Shown here in pieces: positions 9,958 through 21,892 of a stretch of 64,000 nt of DNA. The stretch spans positions 2,356,001 through 2,420,000 of the forward strand of contig JAKZZE010000001.1 of assembly GCA_024220505.1 (NCBI GenBank), written 5' to 3'. This DNA comes from Rhizopus arrhizus. Its lineage: Eukaryota; Mucoromycota; Mucoromycetes; Mucorales; Rhizopodaceae. Within the stretch, counting starts at the first letter, position 1. Each line of letters begins with the position of its first letter. Under the pieces are notes generated by a model. That model did no database searches, was not told where the DNA came from, and saw only the letters and a list, made by a program, of their open reading frames with translations. The position numbers and the translations under genes were made by a program.

Positions 9958-12261
9958 ATGAAAAGTAAATACAGAAGAGCAGACTTACTTTATGACTGTG
10001 TTGTTTGGCTGTTTAATATTATGCTTGATATTTTCTTTCGAGAAATCAGACCAAGAGGATCGCATAAAGTTCCTTTAGAAGGTCCACTGATATTTGTAGC
10101 CGCCCCTCACGCTAATCAAGTAAATAATAAGAAAACAGGATCTTTTCTTTTTTTTCTTTTTCGATTTTTACTTACTTTTGCAACGTGTAGTTTGTCGATC
10201 CGTTGATTGTCATGAGAGAATGTAATAGAAGAGTTTCTTTTTTAATTGCAGCAAAGTCAATGAGACAAAAAGCCATTCGATTTCTTGCAAGTTTAGTGCA
10301 TCCAAGTAAGAATAAAAAGAAAGGCAGCTTCTTTTGGTGTATATCTTTTAAGTTTTGAAACTAACATCCTGTGTTAGTTCCAGTTGAAAGACCACAAGAT
10401 ATAGCTGAAGCGGGCAAAGGCCGTATTCAGCTACTAAACTCTAAAACGGAGCCATTGAGGATCACTGGTGTTGACACAAAATTTACTCAGCAGTTAAAGC
10501 CTACAGACATAATCACTTTACCTAGAAACTCTGGGAAACTTCAAGTGAGTCGGATTATTTCAGACACAGAACTCTTGATCAGCTCAGAAATAAAAGACAG
10601 GCACACATTAGAGCATCTTACAAAAGAAGATGGTACATCCTTCAAATGCTTACCACATATTGATCAAGATGCTGTATATGAACGTGTATATTCTGAATTG
10701 AATCATGGACGATGTATTACCATTTTTCCTGAAGGTGGTAGTCATGACCGTGCAGAAATGCTTCCACTAAAAGGTAAACACTACTCATGTGATCTATACC
10801 AACATTTGACCTTTTTGTAGCTGGTGTGACGATCATGGCGCTTGGTGCAATGGCGGCATATCCTGGATTAAATGTGAAGATCGTTCCTTGTGGCTTAAAT
10901 TACTTCCATGCACACAGATTTAGATCGAGAGCAGTAATCGAGTTTGGTAAGCCTATCACAATCTCCCATGAACTTGTCGAACAGTTTAAGAAAGGTGGCC
11001 AAGAGAAGCGAGAAGCCTGCTCTTATTTGTTGGATACAATTTATTATGCCTTAAAAAGCGTGACAGTGAATACAGCTAATGATCAAACTTTGATGGTCAT
11101 CCAAGCTGCTCGTCGATTGTACAAACCAGCCCATCGTCGATTGCATATCGCTCAAGTAGTTGATCTTAATCGTCGATTTGTTATTGGATATAATCTTTAC
11201 AAGGACGACCCAAGAGTAATTGATCTTCAACAGAAAGTGTTGGCATACAACCAGCTGTTAAAATATCACGGCTTAAAGGATCATCAAGTACCGGAAGTTA
11301 ATTTGAGAGGCTGGCGAACTTTCTTCTTATTGTGCTACCGCGTCATGATCTTTATTGTCTGGGGGTTACTATCGTTTCCTGGGTAAATCTCTTTTTGTAT
11401 ATGTGTATATATGAAACTAATGACGATAGCTTAGATCGATATTGAATCTTCCAATTGTCATTACTGCAAAATTTATTAGCATGAAAAAGGCAAAAGAAGC
11501 ATTAGAATCATCGTCTGTGAAAATAAGAGGCCGAGACGTTTTGGCCACTTGGAAGTTCTTGGTAGGCCTTGTACTGATACCATCACTATATGGGATGTAT
11601 ACCCTCATTGTATTTTGGCTTTGCTTAAAATCAAATCAAATGAGTTGGTTTCAGAAGCTTTTGATGCCTATAATCACTTGGACTTGTTTACCCTTCATTA
11701 GTTATGCATCTATGCGATTTGCAGAAAATGGTATTGATGTATTTAAGTAAGCTCAGTTAGACGCGTAAAGAAGATTGTCTTATTCAATACTTACATAGAT
11801 CATTGAAACCACTTTACGTTGCACTTTATGATCCTGATAGCACAGCTAATTTGCGTGAGATCAGAGAAAAATTATCACAAGATATCACAAAAGTTATCAA
11901 TGAAATTGGACCAAGTGTATTTAGTGATTTTGATCCTGACAACGTATTCAGGAATGATTCAACGAGTAAAGAATCTGTATCAGAATTAGCGTCAGGAGGA
12001 AGAACATTTTCTCAAGTTGCGAATGAATTTTTGACAGGAACAGCAAAAACGCTTTTAGATGATAGCAGTATATTTAATTGGACTAGACAAGAAGAAGAAG
12101 ATTTTGAATCTAATTCTGATGAAGAGCTACTTTATCTTTTGGATAAAGAAGGAACTGTCAGTACAGCATCTGCAAGTGATACAGAATATTATCCTATAGA
12201 AAGGAAAAGAAAAGGGTTAAGAAAAAGAAATAATCAAAGCCATCAGTTATTCAGGAAATAA
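9958..12261 (+). CDS. Glycerol-3-phosphate/dihydroxyacetone-phosphate acyltransferase, Sct1/Gpt2 type
   Basis: Six exons are supported: 9958-10119, 10191-10305, 10378-10773, 10821-11382, 11435-11746 and 11799-12261. Splicing exon 1 to exon 2 creates the acyltransferase motif HANQFVD (H-x4-D), and FPEGGSHDR further on is the substrate-binding block with the conserved glutamate and glycines. The next exon carries IVPCGLNYFHAHRFRSRA. Two hydrophobic helices follow (MIFIVWGLLSF and VLIPSLYGMYTLIVFWLCL), with a third at MPIITWTCLPFISYA, matching an endoplasmic reticulum membrane enzyme. The C-terminal tail is acidic and Ser/Asp-rich, a typical site of phosphorylation in yeast homologues. The enzyme makes lysophosphatidate, the first step of phospholipid and triacylglycerol synthesis. 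The assignment is firm; which of the two yeast paralogues is closer is not. Confidence 0.9.
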
Positions 12262-12366
12262 AGAATGCTTATTGTATGATACATAGTGACGCCCTTGCTC
12301 TGCCATTGTAAAGACTTTTAAATTAAAATACCGCCTTTATAACCCTTTTGCTTTTTTTTTTGACGC

Positions 12367-13873
12367 ATGCCTTCAAAAACATTAATCATTGACAATGGCG
12401 CCTATTCAATAAAAGCTGGCATCTCCTTTCTTGATGCAGAACCAAGGTATGATTTCATATCATATAGCTTAAATAACGTATTTTAATCCTGATAAAGAAA
12501 AGTGCCCAACGCAATCGTTCGAAGTAAGACAAACAAGCAAAATTACATTGGCGATCAATTTGAAGAATGTAATGATTTTTCTTCCCTTTATTATCGACTC
12601 CCTTTTGAAAAAGTAAATAAAAGAGAGAGAGAGAGAGTAGATTTCAAGATATTAATAAGTATTAGGGATATTTAGTTAACTGGGAAATAGAAAAGCCTAT
12701 ATGGGATCGAGTATTTAAGAATGTGACAAAGATCAACCCAAAAGAAACACAGTTATTGATAACAGAACCCTGTTTTAATTTGCCAGTGATTCAGGAAAGT
12801 TATGACCAAATCATATTTGAAGAATACGAGTTTGCTTCTTGTTATAGAACAATGTCACCACAGTTGTGTTTATTTAATGAACTTGGCGGATTATTTGGCG
12901 ATAAGATTGGATCAATCCCTGACTGTACTTTGATTGTTGATTCAGGATATTCATTTACCCATATTATACCTTTTCTAAAAGGAAAACCAATAATCAAAGG
13001 AATACGAAGGATCAATGTTGGTGGCAAATTATTGACGAATCATTTAAAAGAAGTAGTTTCATTTAGACATTATGATATGATGGAAGAAACTTATATTATA
13101 AATGATATTAAAGAAAAGTGTTGCTTTATATCCAAAGATGTCTATAAAGACTTAGACATTTGCAGGTACAAAGCTATTAAAAGTGGACTTTAGTTGATTT
13201 TGTTATATAGAAAACACTATTCAGAGAATACAATTATACAAGAGTATGTTTTACCTGACTTTCTAAATAATAACCAAGGACGTGTTCGATCAATAAGAGA
13301 AGGCGACAAAAATGAACAAGTATTATTAATGAATAATGAAAGATTCATGATACCCGAAATATTAATGCGTCCATCCGATATTGGTCTAGACCAAGCAGGG
13401 ATAGCAGAAGCAATTGTACAAGGTGTGAATGCTTGTGACTCTGGTAAATATAAAAATAGAAATAAAACAACATCTACTTACATATTATAGTCATTCATGG
13501 ATTACTCTATGCCAACATTATTTTGGTAGGAGGCAATGCAAATATTCCAGGCTATTTGGATCGCATGTAATATTCTAATGTTTGAAGCCAAAATAATGCG
13601 CTAACAGTTATTATAAAGAGAACAAGACCTTAGACAATTAGTGCCAATTGAATATGATATTAGAATTGTAGTGCCTTCAAAGTAAGTTGTGATAATAAGG
13701 AAATAGGTTTTACTAAAAGAATCAACAGTCCAGAGACATTTGCTTGGCAAGGTGGTAATAGCTTTGTTTCATTAAGTTCGAAAAGTGAACTACAAAAGAG
13801 TTTTGTAACAAGAAAAGAATACTTGGAATACGGAAGTGAAGCTTGTAAAAGAAAGTTTGGCGTTTTACAATAA
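12367..13873 (+). CDS. arp6: Actin-related protein 6 (SWR1 chromatin-remodelling subunit)
   Basis: Seven exons give a full-length actin fold: 12367-12446, 12498-12613, 12666-13165, 13211-13443, 13491-13566, 13619-13681 and 13729-13873. Landmarks are TLIIDNGAYSIKAGI (phosphate loop 1), PNAIVRSKTNKQNYIGDQ, GYLVNWEIEKPIWDR, LLITEPCFNLP, DCTLIVDSGYSFTHIIPF (phosphate loop 2), GGKLLTNHLKEVVSFRHYD, and near the end ILVGGNANIPGYLDR and ETFAWQGGNSF. These fit Arp6 better than actin or other Arps. Arp6 is a core part of the SWR1 complex that deposits H2A.Z. The gene starts only 105 bp after the GPAT stop on the same strand. A GA microsatellite (about 12623-12636) lies in the intron after exon 2. Confidence 0.88.
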
Positions 13874-14767
13874 GGAGATGAATTGACAATTGATGGCTTT
13901 TTGACTGTACGACACGCACATAAGATATACATACATCCATATACTGAAGATCAAATTAAGGCGTTTATCATAGGAATGATATCATTCAAAAATAAAATCT
14001 TAAAGTATATACTATGCTTAATTATGATTTCATTATTATGTTTTGACTTATAAAATACGGGTCAAGGAACAAATATAGAAAAAGACAAAAAGTATGAATT
14101 TTCTCTTGGCATGGTAAAGATAAAAAAAAAAAATCTGAGACATCAATCATAAAGGGACATGTTAACAAAATCTTAACTATAATATCCAGATTCATTTTCA
14201 GCTAAACAATGAATAAATATACTTTTGAGATTATCTTTTTTTCTTTATTTTATATCAGTAATATAGATTTAGATCAATCACTGTTATAAAAAAGAAAACG
14301 CAAGCAAAAGTATAATAAAATGACGGTCAGTTAAAAAAGAATCTATTTTTGGGACAAATAGTGAACCAAGTAAGCAATTGTGCACAAGGAAATTGAATCT
14401 TTTTGTGAACATTGAAAAATCACCATTCACCCTTTACTTATGAATAGCCTTTTGTATTCTTTTCATCCATTTTCTTTTTCTTTTATTTCCCTCTCAAACC
14501 CCTTGTTCCTTTAATAAAAGATTTTTTTTTATAAATGAGAAATACGGAAATATTATTTTCATTGTAATTATCTGAGATTAAAATGTAACTGCGAGCTAAA
14601 GCAAAACGTTACACGTAAATTAGGAGAAAGTATCACGAATTAAAACTACACTGTCATCCAGGCACCAAAATTAGAACACAAATAATTAAAAATGTCCTAT
14701 CATTCAAACATTAAGCTCTTCTTTAAAACTCCCTCAATTCACATTTCCCTTTTAGTTTGTAATCTTT

Positions 14768-14800
<33 letters not shown>

Positions 14801-15047
14801 CCTTTTCTTTTTCTTCTTTTTTTTTTTAGTTCTCTTTATAAAGTATATTTTTCTTTATTTCTTTTTTTTCTCTCTTTTATTGAAGAAGAAAATAACTCTT
14901 GTACCAACTATACAGACATAAATAGATCAACAAAAGGAAAACTATATTTTATATATTTTTGAATAGTCGAATTCAATCATTTACAACCTTTTATTGATTA
15001 TCAACAATCCTTTCAAATCTCTATTTACAAACAAACAATAAAAGATA
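13874..15047. promoter_or_regulatory. Intergenic with long pyrimidine tracts upstream of the protease-like gene
   Basis: The first part is the 3' flank of arp6 with no open frame I can support. From about 14440 the plus strand becomes strongly pyrimidine-rich, with a 32-base T tract near 14768-14799 and more T runs to 14870, followed by an A-rich leader up to the ATG at 15048. T-rich tracts of this kind are common in promoters of strongly expressed fungal secreted proteins. No gene is visible. Confidence 0.45.
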
Positions 15048-16719
15048 ATGCGTGTCGCTTTCCTTTGTCTCGCAGCTCTTGCTCAATTCGCTCTCAACGC
15101 TGCTGCAGAACCAATTAGTATTCCTCTTTACAAACGTACTGAAGATGGTGACATCTATAAGGCTGCCGGTAAAGCCCTTGACAACGGTGTGGTATGAAAG
15201 CATTTATATGAAATAATTTAATATTTTATATTAATTATTATATATTTATATAGCTTGCTGGTAAGGTCAAGATTGGTTCCCCTGCACAAGAATTTGTCTT
15301 CGCTTTTGATACAAGTAACAATCTAAAAAAAATTTAATTTTCTTGGTTGTACTTAATTTCTTTGTTTTTTAATTAGCGACCGGTTATTCTTGGGTTCGTG
15401 GTTCCAACGTAATGTTCCAGAATCTTGTATAAATTTACAATTGTTATTAATTACAATTATTTTTATTAGTGTAAAACTAAGAACTGCCGTGGACGTTGTA
15501 CCTATTATTCTACAAAGTCTAAGGATGCTTCTTCCACTGGAAAGAAGTTTTCTGTCAATTATGGTGACTCTTGCGTTGACACCCATATTTACACTGATAC
15601 TTTTGAATTCGCTGGTCTCAAAGTAACTGATTTCCCTTTTGGTGGTGCTTACAGAATGTCTGGTTTTGGCACTGGCTTTGGTATATTGTTATTATTATTT
15701 TTATTATAATTTATTCATTCTTTACTTTCTTTTAGATGGTTATCTTGGTCTTGGTCGTAGCGTTGACTTCAATGATACTAAGGTTTCCTCTTCTTCTGCT
15801 GGCAGTAAGTTCTGTTCAACTCAACATTTTAAAAATATTTACATTATTATTGGTAGGTTTATCTAAGCGTGATACTCTTTCTGACTCCGCCTTCGTCTCT
15901 ACTGCTTTCCAACAGGGCAGTGGTATTTCCAGTTCTCAATTTGGTATGTACACCACTTCCACTAGCAGCGGTTTCGACCAATCTGGATCAACCAGTAGTA
16001 GTACCACAAGCTCCACTGTCAGCACCAATTCTACAACTGCTGGCACTACTTCTGGTGCTAGTACTTCTACCACCACCACCACCACCACCAGCACTGTTGC
16101 TTCTGGTGGTTTTGGTACCTTCACCAAGCGTACTACCACTGAAAATGATGATGAGGAAGAAGTCGCCGGCTACCTTGTTATTGGTGGTGTTGATACTAGC
16201 GTTATCGAAGGCGATGTCAGCTACATTCGTTTAGCTGATGATCCTGACGCTTCAGCTAAGAATTGGGATCTTTGCATCCGTCATGCAAGCTTTGGTTCCT
16301 TAAAATTAGAACAAAAGGAAAAGGCCGTTGCTTCTGTCAGTACTTCTACTAGTGTTATCGCCATGCCACCCAAGCAGGCTGATGAATTCCATGCCAAGTT
16401 TGGTGGCTACTATGATGAATCCACTAAAGTTTACAATATCAAATGTTCCGAAGCCAAGAAACTTCCCGCTCTTAAGATGACCCTTGAAGACCACATTGTT
16501 GAACTCCCCGCTAAATACTGGACCAGTGTTGTTGATGCTGATCGTGATTGTTGTGCTACAAAGATTACCCGTGGTTCCTCTAAGCGTGACTGGGTCCTTG
16601 GTACAAGTCTCACCAACGCCTTCTACACTACATTTAACCCTGATGATGAAACTATTGGTTTGGCTATCAAGAAGGGACATAGTAGTGATGGTCTCAGAGT
16701 TTACAAGAAATCACATTAG
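15048..16719 (+). CDS. Secreted pepsin-like protein with altered catalytic motifs
   Basis: Six exons: 15048-15191, 15254-15314, 15377-15408, 15470-15680, 15736-15804 and 15856-16719. The product starts with a signal peptide (MRVAFLCLAALAQFALNAAA), then a short propeptide ending in a KR site (PLYKR). The A1-fold landmarks are present: KIGSPAQEFVFAFDT, TGYSWVRGSN, NYGDSC, DGYLGLGR. However, the first active-site triplet DTG reads D-T-T once the intron is removed, and the second, normally DTG in a V-D-T-G-T-S context, reads S-T-S in ASVSTSTSVIAMP. The second catalytic aspartate is therefore replaced by serine. A Ser/Thr-rich low-complexity insert of about 70 residues, with a further KR site, separates the lobes. 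I infer a catalytically dead, secreted or wall-bound aspartic-protease homologue. Paired cysteines (NCKTKNCRGRC) suggest an extracellular fold. Confidence 0.8.
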
Positions 16720-16946
16720 ATACTGAATTAGCAAGAAATAAAATGCGAAAAACATTTTATTTTATATACTTTTAAACTTCAAATCCACTCTCACTCACAT
16801 TCTCTCACTCAAACACTTTTCCTTTCTATTAAATTTTTATTATTATTAACATATTAAACATAAGTTTTGTTGAATCTCTTGCTAAAAAAGATCACCTTTT
16901 ATGGAAATGTTAGTATTATAAATTTCCTTTTCGAAACTAATCTTGA

Positions 16947-17062
16947 ATACACCTTTTGCCAAAATGATGTCGCAAAAAAACAAAATTAATGTGTCGCATT
17001 TTTAAAAAAGAGTGTCGTATATTTTTAGAGAAGAGTGTCGCACCTTTTAAAATAACAGCGTA
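16947..17062 (+). repeat. Transposon B terminus with GTGTCGCA subterminal repeats
   Basis: TA followed by CACCTTTTGCC and GATGTCGCA, then further copies of (A/G)TGTCG(C/T)A spaced about 22-26 bp, each after an A/T-rich spacer. The same block occurs in inverted orientation at 33872-34032. The form (TA plus a short end plus iterated motif) suggests the terminus of a TA-targeting DNA transposon, here called transposon B, cut on the inside by LINE insertions. Confidence 0.6.
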
Positions 17063-17072
17063 CACGCGCATT

Positions 17073-17410
17073 TGTTTCCTCTAGTATTGCTTTGTCCTGG
17101 ACCTGGCGATGGCCCGTTATATGTTCTATCCTCCATGAATTAGATCAACTACAACACTATACAGCCATTCCATGCAAGACACCTCATGGCCAAAATCTAA
17201 TTGAATGGCTGAGACAATTCAACTAGCTTTGTATGTCTCTATGCATCCTACTTTCCTTTCTCATTTTTTACCCTTGTTCCCATAAGGGGTTTTTTTCTTA
17301 GCACTCACTTCCAAACGGATTGAGCTGGTCCGGGCGGACACTTATTTGTTGTATATTTTAGCGCTCAAATGGACCATAAATAAATAAAATATCATGTTTA
17401 AACAAAAAAA
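17073..17410 (+). mobile_element. LINE-A 3' end, 5'-truncated copy
   Basis: The segment matches the last 300 bases of LINE-A at 26384-26690, including the block CACTTCCAAACGGATTGA, GGTCCGGGCGGACA and the end ATCATGTTTAAACAAA. It is a short 5'-truncated copy placed head-to-tail directly upstream of the longer LINE-A, with no spacer except the target-like AAAAGATGTC. Enough divergence exists to show it is a separate, older copy. Confidence 0.75.
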
Positions 17411-17411
17411 G

Positions 17412-18458
17412 ATGTCTAGCTGCAATGGCTGTGGAGTCAGCTATCGAGCAGCTACTATGAAATCTATCGTCCTTTCTTGCCTTCCTGCTTCCTCTCACAT
17501 GTCTCCCATTGAGGAGAATACCGAAACTTCCAGACACAATAATGAAACTTCGACTAGCTCACCGAACTCACCCAGTGAAGATATCCACACTCTGTTAAGC
17601 ATGATCCAACGCCTCACCAACGAGCTTGCCGCTGCCAGATCCGAAATCGAACAACTTCGTGCAACTACCGTACAGCTACAAAATCAGTTAAATCAGGTAC
17701 ACCCAACCACCAATCAGCCTACAAGCACCTTAACAGCAAACGTTCAATCTTCACTTGATTTTCCAGAACTCACCACATTTTCCACACCTTGGCGTAACCC
17801 CGAACAGATCAGTCGACTCAAAGAGGGTTTGCTACAGAAACAGAAACAAAGACGTCAACAACGCCAGGAAGCTGCTGCAAGACTTCTACAACCACTATCA
17901 AAGAACCAGGGCTTTCAGTATCTCTACCTTCCGACCAAGGCGCGAGTTCCTGTTGGACAACTACGATCTTGACTGCGTAAACTTGACATCAATAACAACC
18001 GCATCCTCGATATACACTATCCTGATCGAAATGTCGTCGCTCTCTTGGTACACAATGACTATGCAGATGAACTTAGATCCCACCTCAGGAAATTCAAGGT
18101 TACCTTGAAAGACGACTTTGATCCCTGCGATCCTATGATCCTACGTGACCCTAGATACTCTGATTCTACAACTGAGGAACGAACTAACATTGTATTCATG
18201 CACCATTGTAACCGTATGGAACGCGCACTCAGATTTGTCCGTGCTCCAGTCAAATTTGCTGTAGCACGCTATTTCCATACTAAAGGCTGGATCAGTACAC
18301 AGACCTTGCAGGAGATCCTTTCCTTTAATCATCGTGTTAATCACACGCAACCTGAATCCATTTTCTTCGAAGTTGATAATATGAGTACTGTGGAAGACCA
18401 TAATGACACCCAGTCACACCTCACAGTATCCCATATGGAAGATGATCCTTCCTTATGA
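17412..18458 (+). pseudogene. LINE-A ORF1 (coiled-coil protein, frameshifted)
   Basis: The first frame (17412-17972) encodes a Ser/Thr-rich N-terminus with CNGCGVSY, then a clear coiled coil (IHTLLSMIQRLTNELAAA continuing to QLQNQLNQV), then a basic Gln/Arg stretch. The reading continues in another frame from about 17970 to 18458 (LDINNNRILDIHYPDRNVVA to EDDPSL), so one frameshift near 17970 breaks the protein. ORF1 proteins of LINEs bind RNA and trimerise through coiled coils; that role is inferred. The ATG coincides with the GATGTC of the flanking target motif, so the element carries essentially no 5' UTR. The stop TGA overlaps the start of ORF2 as ATGA. Confidence 0.7.
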
Positions 18459-20306
18459 GTACCATTAAGATTTCTCTTTTCAACGCTACCGGCTTGGCTC
18501 GCCAATCCCTCAGTCCAATCCTTAATATAGTTCAATCCTCCTCTGTTCTCCTTGTAACGGAGACATGGCTCTTAAGCCCGCTTAAATACCCTACGCATTG
18601 GAAACAATTTCACACTTATGATGTTAAAACACAACCTCTAGCCACGAAGGGACATCAAGGCATTTGTCTCCTAGTTAACCCTAACTGCAACTACCATGTC
18701 CATCATCTTGCCCAACAAGAATCACCGCTCAGCCAATATAAGTTATCCTTTACAATCGCAAATATATTGGTACACTGCCTATATCTCCCACCTCACCTGA
18801 GTAATCAGACTGTCAAGTTCATCCTGGACTCTTTGCCAACAACAAATGCACATACCAACCAAACGATTCTCTGTGGCGACTTCAACGCTCGACTGGGAAC
18901 CCACACAGGAGACCACCTTACAAATTCTAGGGGTAACCTGCTAACCAGTTGGATACAGCAAAATAATATCATCATATGGAATCAGAGTCTGGCTTTCGGA
19001 CAACCTACTTACTTGTCACACCGGGGAAGTAGCATTATTGACCTGTTTATGAGCAACACTGAGCTTATTGAACCTTCAATGACAATTCATCATGATCTAT
19101 CCTTAGATTCAAATCATAAATTAGTTTCCTTTTCGTTTCAGGCTACGGCTGATGTTTCTCGACTTACGAGGCATCCTCAATATACTTGGCATCTCGGTAA
19201 GCTCAGAGATCCCAACAAATGCAAGACCTACGTCGAGCGCTTTCGTGAACTTTCAGAGTCATTGCTACACTTTGACGGCACGCATATTCCCTAACGAATC
19301 CACTTGCCGCAATTGCTTACATTGAACAATTTAACAACGACCTCTGTCAAGCAATACACACTGCCCTAGATGAGACTTGCGGTAGAGTAACAAACCCCGG
19401 GGATCTCATACGTGATTTTTGGACAAATGAGCTACAAGCTGCCATTGACTTTAGGGAACTCTGCTACAGAAAATGGCGTAAGGCACAGGGTCTCAACAAG
19501 CTACACTACTGGTTACAACACCAAGAAGCTCGTGCTACTGTCAGGCGACTAATCACCCAACGTCGAAGAGCTACTTGGAAGGATTTCTGTAAGCGACTTG
19601 CATCCTACGACTATACCAAAGCAATTTCGAAGATCAGCCGTATTCGCAAAAACCGTACGCTGAAACCTACCTTCTCGACACTGGAAGGCCCGCAGCATGC
19701 TGCTGACACAATGGCAAGTCACTTAGAGAAAATCTTCTCAGGTGCCCATCAAAGGACAGTGCAGTGCAACGAAATTACTACTCCAGCTTTACCTTTCGCT
19801 GTAGAATGTCCCATCACTGCGGACGACATATCCTCAGCTATTCGATCACTGCCTGTTAAGAAGGCCCCCGAGGTAGATCACTTGCGCATTGAAATGCTAC
19901 ACCCTATACAGCATCTCTTACAGCCGCTTCTTCTCCACCTGTTTCAATTGAATTGGGCCTGGTCCTATGTCCCTCAGCCTTGACATGTCGCACAGGCCGT
20001 CCCAATCCATAAAAAGGGCTCTCCATCAGACCCAGGTAACTACCGTCCAATTAGCTTAACTACAATTTTTAGAAAAATCCTGGAACGTTGTATACAACAT
20101 ACATTGAGAAGCGAAGGACCACCACTGGATATAGCGCAAGGAGGTTTTCGTGAATCTCGTAGTGCCTTGGACCAAGCTATATGTCTTTCTGAAATCTGTC
20201 AAATACTACGCTCACAATTTCGCATCACTCCGGTCTTAGCATTTCAAGATATCAAATCTGCCTATGCTACGGTTAACCGCAACTTTATTTGGAAAACTCT
20301 TAGTTA

Positions 20307-21807
20307 CAGTTAGCGCAACACTAAAGGGCGGTTTTAAAATTCTCAATAGGCGGATTGTTTTTTTTCCAAAGGGCGGTTTTTGTTTTCTCAAAGGGCGATT
20401 ACAATTTTCTCAAAGGGCGGTCCCTTCGATCCTCAGTAGATATTTTTTACAGTTGTTTGTGACATTTTATTAGATAGGATTGCCTTTTAAGCAATCTTCA
20501 AATATGTTTACCGAATGTTGTACAAATGCTCGAAGATGTTCTGGAGGAACATTATTGCAAGCCTCACTTATTCTTGTTGATAAATCCTCTTTAGTTTGAA
20601 ATTGACTACGTTTGACCTTATTTTTAACTATGGACCAAAATTGCTCAATAGGATTAAGTTCAGGCGAGTAAGGAGGGAGATAAATGCACTTATATCCTCT
20701 CTCTGTCACCATAGTATCAATCTCGTTAGGTATATGGATTGGTGCATTATCCATAACTATATAATATCCTTTCATTTCCGGAATGCAATCCATTTCATCC
20801 ATTGTTTTCTGAATAAAATTCATATAATGGCCAGTGACAGTTCCTTTGGAGGCAGGCTTCTTTGGTTTTGATGGTGCTTTTCTTTTGCGATTACCAGAAT
20901 CGATTTTTAGCCTTTTGAATGTGTGTTCCTGAGGATTTCGAAGCTCCATTGACACGACATACTTCGCCGAGATTGCACCCAAAACTGTGTGTGATACTGC
21001 TCTGGTGGTAGGAGTGATTACAATAGCTGGTGTGCCCTTAATAGACCATCCTCCTGGAGGTCTCATATTGATATCGAAAGCTGATTCATCAACAAAAACA
21101 CAATTTTCAAGGTAATCCATATCTGTTTTGCTCCACTTCTCAACCCACGCTATGCGGTTTGTAATTTTGATTGGATCGTTTCTGGGAGCTGGATGACGAG
21201 TGATTTTTTTGAATGAAAGGTTGCATTCTGTTTTGAGGAAACTTCTCACACTTGATTCTTTCAGTGTGAATGATTCGAATTTTTCAGTAAGTGAACAAAC
21301 TGCATCCACAACCCTGGCTTGAGGATTACTGTCATAAAATTTAAAAGGTGAATCTTATGCTTCTCATCAAGCTGGACTGCTGATTTATTGATTTTATTGG
21401 TTTGTTTTTCGAAGATATTCCAATCTTTATCCTCTTTCAGTCTCCTAGCCCATTTCTGTGCAGTTCTTTCAGCAACACCGCCTGCTAATCTACCAGATTT
21501 GGCAGCATTGAACAACTTAATCCTATTGTAGTAGACAAAAAGCAGTTTCTGATCATTGGTGTAGTTGTTATAACTCCTACCACTATTGATCTTTACGTTA
21601 GTGGCAATCTCCTCCATCTCGGCATCTAAGGCTTCCATCTCAGTGTCCTTCTGCTCTGTATTTTGCTTCTCGCAGTAAAGTCGAAGACGAGTTAATGTTT
21701 TTAGATGGAAGGGGTTAATCTCTTCTTCACATTCCATCGCATCGCGCCCATTTTCATCACAAATGTTTCCCTGGTCATCTTCATAAAAAAGTATGTACTC
21801 ATTTAAC

Positions 21808-21884
<77 letters not shown>

Positions 21885-21892
21885 ATATACCG
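20307..21892 (-). repeat. Left arm of the composite transposon
   Basis: Inverted copy of 23470-25079. Compared with the right arm it lacks one 22-bp subterminal repeat unit and two single bases (one in an A run near 21785-21790, one in a run near 21340), which fully accounts for the 24 bp length difference. The 70-base A tract at 21813-21882 has exactly the same length as the 70-base T tract of the other arm. Confidence 0.85.
20470..21802 (-). pseudogene. DD34E transposase, frameshifted copy
   Basis: Same gene as the intact one at 23560-24894, on the opposite strand. The C-terminal 279 residues, including FVDESAF, the DNAPIH block and YSPELNPIEQFW, are unchanged. Two one-base deletions break it: one in the A run six codons after the ATG (six A instead of seven), and one in the run near 21340 that in the other copy encodes LLNFYDS. 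The protein is therefore not made full length from this arm. Identity elsewhere shows the duplication is very young. Confidence 0.85.

Noticed and set aside
15936..16680. Minus-strand and alternate-frame open stretches over the protease-like gene
   Set aside because: They are low-complexity shadows of the Ser/Thr-rich repeat region.
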